DNA of 64,000 bases from Trichopria drosophilae (lineage: Eukaryota; Arthropoda; Insecta; Hymenoptera; Diapriidae): the NCBI GenBank assembly GCA_030407085.1, contig CM059586.1:83697501-83761500 (forward strand), given 5' to 3'. This document shows positions 26,501 to 34,769 of this stretch, in pieces. The translations under genes were made by a program, and so were the position numbers. The notes under the pieces were generated by a model that was not told where the DNA came from, ran no database searches, and was given only the letters and a program-made list of their open reading frames with translations. Every line of letters begins with the position of its first letter. Position 1 is the stretch's first letter.

Positions 26501-29500
26501 GCACAACCACTCGGCCACACTCACTGTTGTGAAATAATGAAAAAATAACGAACAGTTGAAACAGAATGTAGAGGATTTTTCTACGTGTTTATATAATAAT
26601 GTATTCGGGCAGGATAAAATACATTAAATACCAAAATTCACAGCGAAATTTCACTGAATTATTTACTTTAAAAACAATCGAAACAAAGAGTTGGTCTTTT
26701 TCTGCGTGTATATAAAATAACATAAATACATAAAACATTTTTTAAATCTTTTTTTTGCGCTCGAAAATATGTTGTTTCAAATTTTTGTTATCTGAAACAA
26801 AAGTTAATTTACATATAATTTTATGAACTCGTGCATCTATTCAAGGATAATTATTTATGTTTTTAGTAATTTTATCATAATAGTATTTACTGAACACAAT
26901 TCCAAATTTGGTATAAGTTTTAATGTTTGGAATCGGTATTCAAGAGGATCCATAAAATATCTTTTGCAATTCTGGGCTGGAATTCAAAATTAATTTAGGG
27001 CCATGGTCATTCAAGGGAATTCATTAAAATGAGTTTGAATTCCAAATATGGAATACAGTGGAATTCATTTTGAGGTGGTAATTGATAGATTTTTAGGGGA
27101 TTCAGTAATACATTCTTTTATGCCATATTTGGTATTGAATGGTAGTTTTTCATGGGAGGAATTTGAGGGGATTCAATGAGATATTTTTTAATTCCAAATC
27201 TTGTATTCGCTGGAATTCATTTTGATGGCCGTTTGTAGAACGGCATTTGAGGGGATTCAATAAGTCAAAATTCTTTTCATAATTGGGGTTTTATTGGGAT
27301 TAAAAATCATTCGAATACCTTTTTTAATTCCAAATTTTAATTTCCATTAATCGCCTACTAATACCTTTCAATCTTTTTTCGTTTACTGGGATTGGTCATC
27401 GATAGTATTCAACGGTATTCAAAGAATATAATATTAAATCCCATATCTTGTATTAAATGGGATTCATTCAAATATTGGTAATAAATGGTATTCAAAGGGA
27501 TCCAAGAAAGGAATTTTTAATTCCAGAAATGGTATTGAAACGATACTGACAGATGTGGAATTCACGGGGATTGAAACATACGTTTTTCAATCCCAGTTAT
27601 GGCATTCAAGGCGATTGATTTTCACAATGATTATTCGAGGAGGATTCACAGGGATTCAATAATTTCAAATTATATACCTACTTTGGAATTTACTAGAATT
27701 CAAAACCACTCTAATCCCTTTTTTGAACAAAATTAATTAAAAGTAGTCTCATTTTAATCCCAATTGATCCCTTTTTAATACTTTTCAATCTTTTTTCGTT
27801 TACTGGGAAGAAGGTATATTTTTATTTTCTAACTTTCTGTCTCATATTGAAAAGTATAATAATTATTTTGTAAATAATTAATACAATGTATTTCTATAAT
27901 TAATTTATTTAAATTTATGTACATTTATTATCATATATTTTAACCTTTGCCGGTCACTGTGGGTCCAGCAGACCCCACGATGATTTTAAAGATAAATAAT
28001 TCGCTTTATTACTTTTAATTTGGAAATATTGGAACACCTATTGGTAATTTAAAGTACTACCAATAAATTTCTGATAACGCAGTTGTCTGACAAATGTCAG
28101 TATACTCGTGCTACGTTACAAAAGTTAGTTGATATCGTGGCGGGGTCCAGCCGACCCCAGTGTATACTTTGAAGAAAATAAAAAAGCTTTTATTTCATGA
28201 TTCGTGTAGTATAAATAGTCGAAATAACACCTAAATAATGCGTATTGTACATCTATTATTGACTGTCAATAATATTATGAGACATATATTATTTATAATT
28301 TTAGAGATGGCTTACAATTTAATAGTTTGTAATATTCATAAGCAATTAGAAAAGACTGAGGAAACTGTTGGTAGAGATGCTTCAGAAATTTTCGATTATC
28401 AGGATGTAAATTACTTTATTTGTACAGTTATACAGGGTGGACCTCGGCTTGCGGGTCATAGGCATTCCATGTTAAAGAAGTAACTAGATCTGCGGACTAA
28501 TCACGCGGTATTTAGAACTTGTCGGCTTTGCTACAATTCTTAATTCTGTTTTGTTATGCATTGTGAGAAATTAAAATCCTGTAGCAAACCCTAATTACCA
28601 CGGGATTAATCGATTGATGATCTAGTTACTTCTTTAACATGGGATGCCTACGACCCGCCAGCCGAGGTCCACCCTGTATATCTTATATTTAAAAATTATG
28701 TATAAATAAACAAAGTACAGTAGGACCTCTCTTATTCTAATTAGTAAAGTTTTTCAAGATGGTACCGACCTCTCCTATTCTAATTTTCCCCTTACCCCCA
28801 CTTACTTTGCTTGCGAGCTTGTGATTTATGGTCAATATTTTTCGTTGACTTTTCGTGTGATAGTGGGAGAAGACTTGCGGGGAACGATTAGAATAAGAGA
28901 GGCTAGACAATTAGAATAAGAGAGGTTCGAATAAGAGAGGTCCTACTGTATGTAGGTAAAAATTATATATTTTATTTTTTAAAGACTGTGCACTTCATTC
29001 ATCTAAATAAATACCTTTTTTCAATTGTACATCAATAGACTATTTTTTTTCTACAAGAACGCAATCTGCAAAGTACGTGCAGAAAATTTCATTAAAAAAT
29101 GTTGAAAATATAATAAGTTATGATTTTTTAAGTAAATAAAGTCATTTTCTTCACTTTTTTTTATTTGTACTTTTCTTTACTATATTAGATGCAAATTTAT
29201 GCAAATTGAACAACGGGGTCATAATTTGGGATGGTTGAACGTCTCAGAATTTTTGTAACTTGCTACGGCTTACTCTTCTAATACAGGAACGATTTTAAGC
29301 ATTGGGGTCATGTAGAGCATTTTTAGGAGGTGTGACCAGCGAAGGTTAATAATGCTTTTGATTTGGAATTAAGAAAAGAGTAAAACATACCTTTAAAACA
29401 GCACTTTTTCCACTAACTTCCAAAAAACCATCACTGTCCCACTGTTTATGTTTTCTCGCAGATATTTTTCCAATAAGAACATTATAAACCCTGAAAGTAG

Positions 29501-29986
29501 ACATACCTGTCAGCTTTAAATGATTTGAATGTTAATATTTCACACCACTTACTTTTTCTTATTACTATCGACTGAAACTGTTCTTTGAGTTGTATTTTCA
29601 TTGGATATTGACGAAGATTGATCTAATAAACGCGAATGATTGTTTGACGAATCAGCCAAAACTGTAGTTTTTTTACATTCAGGTTCTTTTACGATTTGTT
29701 TATTATCCCTAAATAAAATTTACTTATAAAATATTACAGAAAAAAAAAAATTTTTATAGGTTCTATATAGTCATATTTATATGCATAAAATCAACATATA
29801 AAACTAAAATATTTGATTATATTTTAAATCATATTACTCAGTGTTATCGTCAGAAGATTTGTTAAGAAATTGTAGCACATCTTTTTTGCTTCGTATCGAC
29901 TTTTTTTCTTGTAAATTATCCGTTGTGTTCTCTTTATTACTAAATTCTCTAAATTTTATTCCTCCAGAGCGACTGTATCGATTCAT
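8556..29986 (-). CDS. RAD54B: RAD54B-like SNF2 recombination ATPase with a doubled N-terminal module
   Basis: DNA translocase that remodels RAD51 filaments and D-loops in homologous recombination. Exons in transcript order: 29838-29986, 29553-29708, 29391-29490, 23587-23676, 23068-23185, 22180-22273, 15799-15898, 15641-15733, 15426-15564, 14775-15352, 13962-14712, 9050-9209, 8870-8996, 8556-8810. All have GT-AG borders and join in frame to 969 aa (human RAD54B is 910). Motif I DEMGLGKT about 421-428, motif II DEGH 525-528, motif III LTGTP 552-556, motif [10 protein letters not shown] 795-803, motif [14 protein letters not shown] 825-836. The N-terminal RAD54B module (KHKQWD, GKEIE) is present twice, at residues 102-165 and 236-300. 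The C-terminal tail has the RAD54B-type [11 protein letters not shown]. Small introns are 53-129 bp; three of 4.8-6.3 kb are filled with transposons. Confidence 0.93.
11297..12067. repeat. 770-bp near-perfect hairpin inside RAD54B intron 11
   Basis: Two arms of about 370 bp are inverted copies with few differences, joined by a loop of roughly 25 bases around 11667-11689. The inner stem reads GGGAACACTT against AAGTGTTCCC. Transcribed as part of the intron on either strand, it would fold into a long double-stranded RNA. Confidence 0.85.
12093..12555. repeat. Second hairpin in RAD54B intron 11
   Basis: Left arm about 12093-12225 (AAAATGATATCCTCAAAAG) is inverted in about 12365-12550 (CTTTTGAGGATATAATTTT). 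The spacer is about 140 bases. The arms also share CAAATATCTTTGTTG and its complement. It is nested in the 9220-13862 foldback. Confidence 0.75.
12834..13470. mobile_element. MITE with 92-bp tandem repeats, copy 1
   Basis: Starts near ATCGAGATTGGATAGGATTG and ends ATTCGATTGCTGGG, the inverse of the CCCAGCAATCGAG start seen in copy 2 (31692). The interior has about four units of about 92 bp containing TTTTGAATCCGTAAT. It inserted into the right arm of the large foldback. Confidence 0.7.
15957..15964 (-). other. Possible alternative first coding exon of RAD54B (M-Q-T start)
   Basis: On the minus strand ATGCAAAC is followed directly by a strong donor GTAAGTGAGC. Splicing over a 58-bp intron to the exon 7 acceptor at 15898 gives Met-Gln-Thr joined in frame to [10 protein letters not shown]. 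The phase and intron size match the neighbouring small introns. It may be a second transcription start giving a protein with only one N-terminal module, or chance. Confidence 0.35.
15965..16747. other. RAD54B intron 6 flank
   Basis: No exon recognised. A somewhat GC-richer stretch at 16230-16420 (TTCGGCGATTATGAAG, GCGGCCGAAGGTTTCG) resembles dispersed repeat DNA also seen near 38820-38940. If the M-Q-T exon is real, its promoter should be here. Confidence 0.4.
16983..17812. mobile_element. GGGGAGGTCGGGG-ended element with zinc-knuckle remnant, copy 1
   Basis: The termini are GGGGAGGTCGGGGTATTCTT and, reversed, a GAGGCAGTCGGGGTATTGTT variant. TA follows on the right; the left dinucleotide is CA, probably a mutated TA. 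On the minus strand a short frame keeps [15 protein letters not shown], i.e. C-x2-C-x4-H-x2-C, as in the cysteine-rich tails of some DDE transposases. The sister copy is at 60637-61491. Confidence 0.75.
18806..18856. repeat. A-rich microsatellite (AAATAAAAA)n
   Basis: Several perfect repeats of a roughly 10-base A-rich unit with single T interruptions. No other structure is seen. Confidence 0.85.
19673..20577. mobile_element. Solo LTR of a retrotransposon
   Basis: Starts TGTTACGATTCC and ends GATCATAACA, giving the TG...CA borders with a TGTTA/TAACA terminal inversion. It is flanked by the 4-bp duplication ATAC (19669-19672, 20578-20581). At 905 bp with no internal retroviral genes it looks like a recombined solo LTR. 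Orientation and clade are not resolved; 4-bp duplications fit Gypsy-type integration. Confidence 0.75.
20723..21014 (+). pseudogene. Degenerate protein-coding remnant of a repeat (function unknown)
   Basis: Two frames joined by a frameshift near 20820 read [20 protein letters not shown], then [17 protein letters not shown], and then (from 20826) a segment with [20 protein letters not shown]. The pattern is reminiscent of a helix-rich protein family common in arthropod mobile elements, but I cannot name it. The frame stops at the 12-bp duplication of the following insertion. Confidence 0.35.
21015..21167 (-). mobile_element. Short Penelope-like insertion with 12-bp target duplication
   Basis: The 153-bp insert is flanked by ATTCTTAGATAG on both sides (21003-21014, 21168-21179). 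Near its right end it has the ATGACC-stem-GGTCGAAACGTT motif on the minus strand, shared with 1749-1787. It looks like a strongly truncated Penelope-like copy. Confidence 0.55.
23249..23325. mobile_element. Partial CTGCAAACAC MITE
   Basis: The sequence CTGCAAACACAAAAGTAACA followed by repeated ATGTAAC steps is shared with the fuller copy at 30324-30426. It lies in RAD54B intron 4; the right terminus is eroded. Confidence 0.6.
24043..25142. mobile_element. Element with inverted ends and a tRNA-derived segment, copy 1
   Basis: Ends TTGAATGCGCTATTTGAACT and, reversed, TTGAATTCGCTATTTGAACT. The whole segment recurs inverted at about 59868-61803. Near the left end, on the minus strand, is a tRNA-like head: GTGTGGTATAATGGTTACAG (box A-like) and, 40 bases on, GTCCAGGTTTCGGTC (box B-like). 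It lies in RAD54B intron 3. Short frames here are not coding. Confidence 0.6.
25289..26103. mobile_element. TA-flanked foldback MITE with a paralogous empty site
   Basis: The termini are CACGGAAAGAAATTTTAAGT and, reversed, CATGGAAAGAAATTTTAAGT. The arms pair over most of the 815 bp. TA stands on both sides. The duplicated flank at 23860-24010 shows the uninterrupted site TGATTATACAGGTAATATGA, which confirms the boundaries and the TA duplication. Confidence 0.9.
26319..27807. mobile_element. CCCAGTAAACG-ended MITE with degenerate internal repeats
   Basis: The ends CCCAGTAAACGAAAAAAGAT are perfectly inverted over 20 bases. A further copy of the right end lies internally at about 27365-27392. 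The interior has many degenerate units around GGAATTCATT and GGGGATTCAA. It has no coding capacity. Confidence 0.8.
26440..26575 (-). repeat. tRNA-derived SINE head
   Basis: On the minus strand GTGTGGCCGAGTGGTTGTGC (box A) and GTGGTTCGATTCTCGGTC (box B) are spaced as in a serine/leucine-type tRNA. The T arm pairs perfectly (GACCG/CGGTC), and a T run follows. The acceptor stem does not pair, so this is a tRNA-derived repeat and not a tRNA gene. The preceding TTCAACTGTTCGTTA is shared with the heads at 24043 and 61625. Confidence 0.75.
28433..28676. mobile_element. CAGGGTGGACC-ended TA-flanked MITE
   Basis: Inverted repeats of about 60 bp start CAGGGTGGACCTCGGCT and end with its complement. 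TA is duplicated on both sides (28431-28432, 28677-28678). CAGGGTG ends with TA targets are typical of mariner-type MITEs. Confidence 0.88.
28718..28948. mobile_element. CAGTAGGACCTC-type TA-flanked MITE
   Basis: Perfect terminal repeat CAGTAGGACCTCTCTTATTC with TA duplications. It contains CAAGATGGTACCG close to the left end. Confidence 0.88.
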
Positions 29987-30323
29987 GACAACTTTGAAAT
30001 AAAAATTACGATTTTACAAAATATTTCAAAAGTGGACTGATGATTTCTGTCTTTGTTGACAATACATATGATGTGACTTACACCATGTGACTTACTATCT
30101 CACTCGCTCACGTTGTTTTGGCGCGAAATAAAATTAATTTAACCTCAATCAAGATTCAACTTGCCGATGTAGCAAATTATTCAAAATTCGAAAATCTCTT
30201 TAGGAAGTGGTGAGTTACACAAATTAAAATTGTTGATTAAAAGCGCAAAATTTTTTTAATCTGGAACGCATGCGCATCGTAAAAATTGTATTTCGAAATA
30301 ACAAAAATTGATAAAACTTCCTT
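29987..30323. other. Upstream region of RAD54B
   Basis: No coding exon. The 340 bp upstream of the RAD54B start should hold its promoter; no TATA box is evident. GCGCGAAAT at about 30120 and GCATGCGCATC at about 30269 are the only GC-rich marks. Confidence 0.5.
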
Positions 30324-30426
30324 CTGCAAACACAAAAGTAACAGTTATGTAACAACTATGTAACATTTATGTAACAATGCAACAATTACGTAAATGTTAC
30401 ATAACTGTTACTTTTTGTGTTGGCAG
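30324..30426. mobile_element. 103-bp CTGCAAACAC MITE
   Basis: The inverted ends are CTGCAAACACAAAAGTAACA and, reversed, CTGCCAACACAAAAAGTAAC. The interior repeats ATGTAAC. The target duplication is not clear. Confidence 0.7.
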
Positions 30427-30488
30427 GGTTTCTTAAATTCATCACATTTTAAAAGGATTTGTTAAATTTAAATAACAATTATTAAATA

Positions 30489-30739
30489 CAGTATAAGGAC
30501 CTCTCTTATTCGAACCTCTCTTATTCTAATTGCCTTTCTTATTGTAATTGTCCAGTCTCTCTTATTCTAATCGTTCCCCCACAAGTCTTCTCCCACTATC
30601 ACAAAAAGTCAACGAAAAATACTGTCCACGAATCACAAGCTCGCAAGCAAAGTAAGTGGGGGTAAGGGGAAAATTAGAATAAGAGAGGTCGGCGCCATCT
30701 TGAAAAACTTTATTGATTAGAATAAGAGAGGTCCTACTG
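30489..30739. mobile_element. CAGTAGGACCTC-type TA-flanked MITE upstream of RAD54B
   Basis: The right end is CAGTAGGACCTCTCTTATTC reversed. The left end carries a small insertion (CAGTATAAGGACCTC). TA is duplicated. GGCGCCATCTTG lies at about 30692. Confidence 0.82.
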
Positions 30740-31691
30740 TAAGTACATAATTGAAAGAAGTAGTAAAAATGAACTGCCAATATCACATTGAAAGTTGAAA
30801 CATGATCAATGAATATTTATATACGTAAATTCCTTTTTACAATTACGTAATTTAAAAGATGTCTTGAATTTGAATTTTAGATCACTTTTATTTAATCGCT
30901 TTCTTATCTGTGAGCTCAAATCGTTCAAATGGAATTTTGGAATTCAGTTTTGACTACTAGTCAGTGAATAACTTAAAAATGAACAGAATCTGATGACGAG
31001 TGTTTTATGTTCTAAAAACATTTTGTCATTGGTATGTATATGTAAAACCACTGATTAATCTGTGGTAAAACTATGAAAAACTATTTTAACACTGGTGAAA
31101 ATAATGGACACTGCCGATTTTAACGATTTTGAGATACTGATAAAAACAGTTTTTGAGGAAATATGAATTTGTTTATTTTTAAAAATTGTTGTTGATACGT
31201 GCATATTGTAATTCATGACTTAATAAAACAACTGATATAAATTTGTTGCATAAATTATTTGTATATATTTGTATATATATTTGTAATAATTGTAAAAATT
31301 AGTTAATAAACAGTAGCTGAAAATGGATATACCGACTAATCAAGTTCTGCCAAAAACTGTAAATATCGGATCGAAATCAGATAGAAATATACAAACATTT
31401 AATCCATTTTTTTGCATAATGAGGTATTTTTATCCAGTTTTCGATCCGTTTCTATTAAGTTGTGTTTGATTATATCCACTTCTTTAAGCAGGGAGCAGCT
31501 ATGATACTGTGAAAAAAAGTGGTAACTCCCAATTTATGGACATACCACCTTTTTCTACTGTATTATTGACTTTACCGAGCTCAGCATCTTTGTTAAATGT
31601 AGAGTTACATTTTTTATAATTCAATGCTTTCGTATATATAACTGTAATTTTTGTCATCTTTTTAGTATCATAATTCAGGATTTTATGACAG
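30740..31691. other. Gene-free AT-rich interval
   Basis: No repeat family recognised and no exon-like frame; the 66-codon frame at 31499-31699 runs into the next MITE and has no family resemblance. Confidence 0.5.
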
Positions 31692-32230
31692 CCCAGCAAT
31701 CGAGATTGGATAGGATTGGATTGAAAATTTCAATTCATTCTGAATTCATACTTTGATTCCGTAAATATGTATTCAAATGGATTGAATTCCGAAGATAGGA
31801 ATCCATCCTTATTTAATTTTACGAATACAATTACGAATATCATCGGAAGCAGTATAAGAATACAAATAAATACAGATTTATTCTTTTTTTTGCATTGAAA
31901 TGAATACGCTTAGATAGTTTTGAATCCGTAACGTTGAATACGGAGGCATTCAATATTTCGTTTGTAAAAAGGAAACTATTTTTGGATTAAAATGAATACA
32001 CTTGGCTACTTTTGAGTCCGTAATGTTGAATACGGATGTATTTAAGATTTAATTTTTAAAAAGGAAACTTTTTTTGGATTAATATGAATTCAGAAAGTAA
32101 CCTTTTTATTCGTATGAACCAATAGAATTGTATTACGTATTAAAATGGATTCACCGTTGACCAAAGTATGGATTCAGAATTTAATAAATGAATCCAATTC
32201 TATACAACTCTATCCAAATTCGATGGCTGG
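31692..32230. mobile_element. MITE with 92-bp tandem repeats, copy 2
   Basis: Starts CCCAGCAATCGAGATTGGAT and ends with the complement of CCAGCCATCGAATTTGGAT. Internal 92-bp units carry TTTTGAATCCGTAA. It shares the family with 12834-13470 and, inverted, with 56900-58165. Confidence 0.78.
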
Positions 32231-33982
32231 ATAGTCAAATTTACTCTAAAAGATTTAAATTAATAAATATCAATTATTCAAACTTTTCCAAGTATTCTGC
32301 CAGATTGACATCTTTAAAAATACCATGGTACTAGAAGATTACTATAATTTAAGTGTTAGCATTAATATTTCCTTCGTATGTGACAAGATGTACCATAATG
32401 TAATAATAAATAATTAGAAAAATAAATATATAAAATGTACAACCTTTCATTAATACAAAATGATTAAAAAATGCTAAAGCCAATGAAATTGAATAAATTT
32501 CATTAATATAATAAGCACGTATTGAAATCAACGATTTTAAAAGAATAGAAAATCATTGGTTACAGCTCTGTTGAATAGATTTCTATGGATATTTAGTGAT
32601 TAGGAAAATCAATTCAAATTCATTGAGATTCATTCAAAATCACTCAATGAATTTCAATAAATTTTCATTTGCTGGGTAACTAACCATTTCTACTAACAAA
32701 ATTTACCGTTTCTAGGTCTTATAAAATGCAAATAACTTGCTTATATTTTTAATATACATACATATTGTATCTTTCCTTTCGTTCGATGATAAACAAATAT
32801 TTCAATTTATATAATTATGTTTTTTTCAGTTTTTAAGGTAATGGTCACTTCGCGAGCACAAATCGGTGCTGGAATGAAGGCCAAATAACATCTATTTAAT
32901 TTAGTTCGATTTATTCTGCTATTCCAAGAATTTCTTCTTTATTAAAATTATTTTCACTTAAGAAAAAATTGCGGAAAAAGAAAATTCTAACTTATTTGAA
33001 ATAACTTACTTAATTACTAAAACGTAACAATCTGAATTTAACATTCTACCGTGAGATTATTTTATTCTTCCTGTTTAATTTCAAGTTTCCAATGAAGTAA
33101 ATATATAAATTTTATAATTTATTTTCTATTATAAAATTAAGTTATAGTTTCCTAACTAAATTTTATTTATTATTTCAAATTCTTTAATCATAATCATTAT
33201 TAATCATTAGATAAATGTACTATTAATATTATTATTTATTATACAACGATCCAAAGAATATCAATCTTTTTACTAATATTTTGATAAAATATTTTCTTTT
33301 ATATTATTTTGAAATTGCATATATAGAACCAAAAAATGTCCAACAGAAAGTGGACACTTTTATAGTTAGCATTTGGAGATACCACTTTCTTATTGAGAAT
33401 AATAAATTCACAAATCGGGAACTTCCGTGTGCTGCAGTTACAGCTTTTTCAAAAAGTATACTTACCTTAAATAAACTTTTGTAAAAAATAATTTTTTTAA
33501 AATTATTTATAATAAACAATCATAATATTAATGCTTTAGAATATGATGTATTTATCTGAATTTTGAAAAAAATGGAGATATGACTTTTCTTACGAGGTTC
33601 AGCAGTATATAAATGAAATTGAAATCACGGGATGTATATTTAATAAGTAGAAAATCTGATGAATGCCTAATATTTATGAAACCTCATACAAGGTTAAGAT
33701 CAACATCTTTTAGTTACAATCATGGCAATCGTCAACTTATTTACACAAAAATCTTTAAAATTGTTATAATCAGTGGAAACGAATACAATATGTTAATGGA
33801 AAATATTAATTTATCTCACAACTGTTAGTCATGATATAAATTGAATGTACCCTAGTAAAAAACCAAAGTGCACATTAAGCGTTCAATAGCACAGTAATAC
33901 AATTTTTAATGAAGGCCATATATTGGAAATTTTTTATTTTTATAAATGCTCTTCATAATATGTTTTATTTTTACTGTGAATA
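32231..33982. other. Gene-free AT-rich interval
   Basis: A short repeat tail ending TTTCATTTGCTGGG lies at about 32663-32677. The rest is unique-looking AT-rich DNA; the open frames at 33281-33519 and 33613-33828 overlap on both strands and have no domain. Confidence 0.45.
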
Positions 33983-34117
33983 CAGTGGCCCTCCCCTTAT
34001 TTTAACTGTTCTAGTCAAGGAAGATGGCGGCTTCTTCCCTTATTTTACTGCATCCCTTCATCCCTACCACTGGCAATATGAGAGAATAAAAACAGAGAAA
34101 GGAGATATAGTGGCGTA

Positions 34118-34394
34118 CAGTAGTCCTTCTCTTATTTTAATTTTTTCACTTCCTCTAATTTAATTTCATGCATACAAACATAACCTAAAAAAACTCTTTT
34201 TAAAAACAAAAACATTTAACAATAAGTCAGTTCGGTTATCTGTCTAATAAATAATATTGTGTAAATTAACATTGATGTAAAAACCCCTCACAAGATCTTA
34301 GAAAAGTGCAAACGTTTTTGGCGGCAAATTAGAATACGAGAAGGAGACGCCATCTTGCCTGTCTGGACAAATTAGAATAAGAGAAGGGCTACTG
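34118..34394. mobile_element. CAGTAGTCCTTC MITE nested in 33983-34769
   Basis: The ends CAGTAGTCCTTCTCTTATTT and, reversed, CAGTAGCCCTTCTCTTATTC have TA duplications. GACGCCATCTTGCC is near its right end (about 34347). Confidence 0.85.
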
Positions 34395-34403
34395 TACAGT
34401 GTA

Positions 34404-34608
34404 CAGAGTAAGACCTCTCTTATTCTAATTGTCCAACCTCTCTTATTCTAATCGTTCTCCCACTATCACACGAAAAGTCAACGAAAAATATTGTCCACGA
34501 ATCACAAGCTCGCAAGCAAAGTAAGTGGGGGTAAGGGGAAAATTAGAATAAGAGAAGTCGGCGCCATCTTGAAAAACTTTACTAATTAGAATAAGAGAGG
34601 TCCTACTG
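34404..34608. mobile_element. CAGTAGGACCTC MITE nested next to 34118-34394
   Basis: The right end is the perfect family terminus. The left end reads CAGAGTAAGACCTCTCTTAT. TA is duplicated. GGCGCCATCTTGAA lies at about 34560. Only nine bases separate it from the neighbouring MITE. Confidence 0.82.
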
Positions 34609-34769
34609 TACTTATTCACCTGTATGCGCAAGCGCAAACAGCAGTCTGCACTCTTTTCAACACTTTCAAATGGCAAATGGTGGGGCAACTCATGAGGGGA
34701 AGAAGTTAACATAAGGGACGAAAAAAAGGTAAAATAAAGGACGCAGTTAAAATAAGGGGAGGACCACTG

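Larger units (their letters stand above)
27944..29345. mobile_element. TTAA-flanked MITE with GGGTCCAGC motifs (piggyBac-like)
   Basis: The termini CCTTTGCCGGTCAC and, reversed, CCTTCGCTGGTCAC are flanked by TTAA (27940-27943, 29346-29349). The left portion has two GGGTCCAGC(A/C)GACCCCA-like palindromes (27970, 28143). Two further MITEs are nested at 28433 and 28718. It lies in RAD54B intron 3, about 40 bp from exon 3. No transposase frame is recognisable. Confidence 0.85.
33983..34769. mobile_element. CAGTGGYCCTCC MITE (outer shell of a nested set)
   Basis: The ends CAGTGGCCCTCCCCTTATTT and, reversed, CAGTGGTCCTCCCCTTATTT have TA on each side (33981-33982, 34770-34771). AAGATGGCGGCTTC lies near 34021. 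Two related MITEs (34118-34394 and 34404-34608) sit inside it. Confidence 0.85.

Noticed and set aside
26440..26575. A tRNA-Ser or tRNA-Leu gene on the minus strand
   Set aside because: Box A, box B and the T arm are good, but the acceptor stem does not pair and the sequence shares its flanks with two other repeat copies; it is a tRNA-derived repeat.
28238..28483. 81-aa protein
   Set aside because: Runs from inside a TTAA MITE into a nested CAGGGTGG MITE; no family resemblance.
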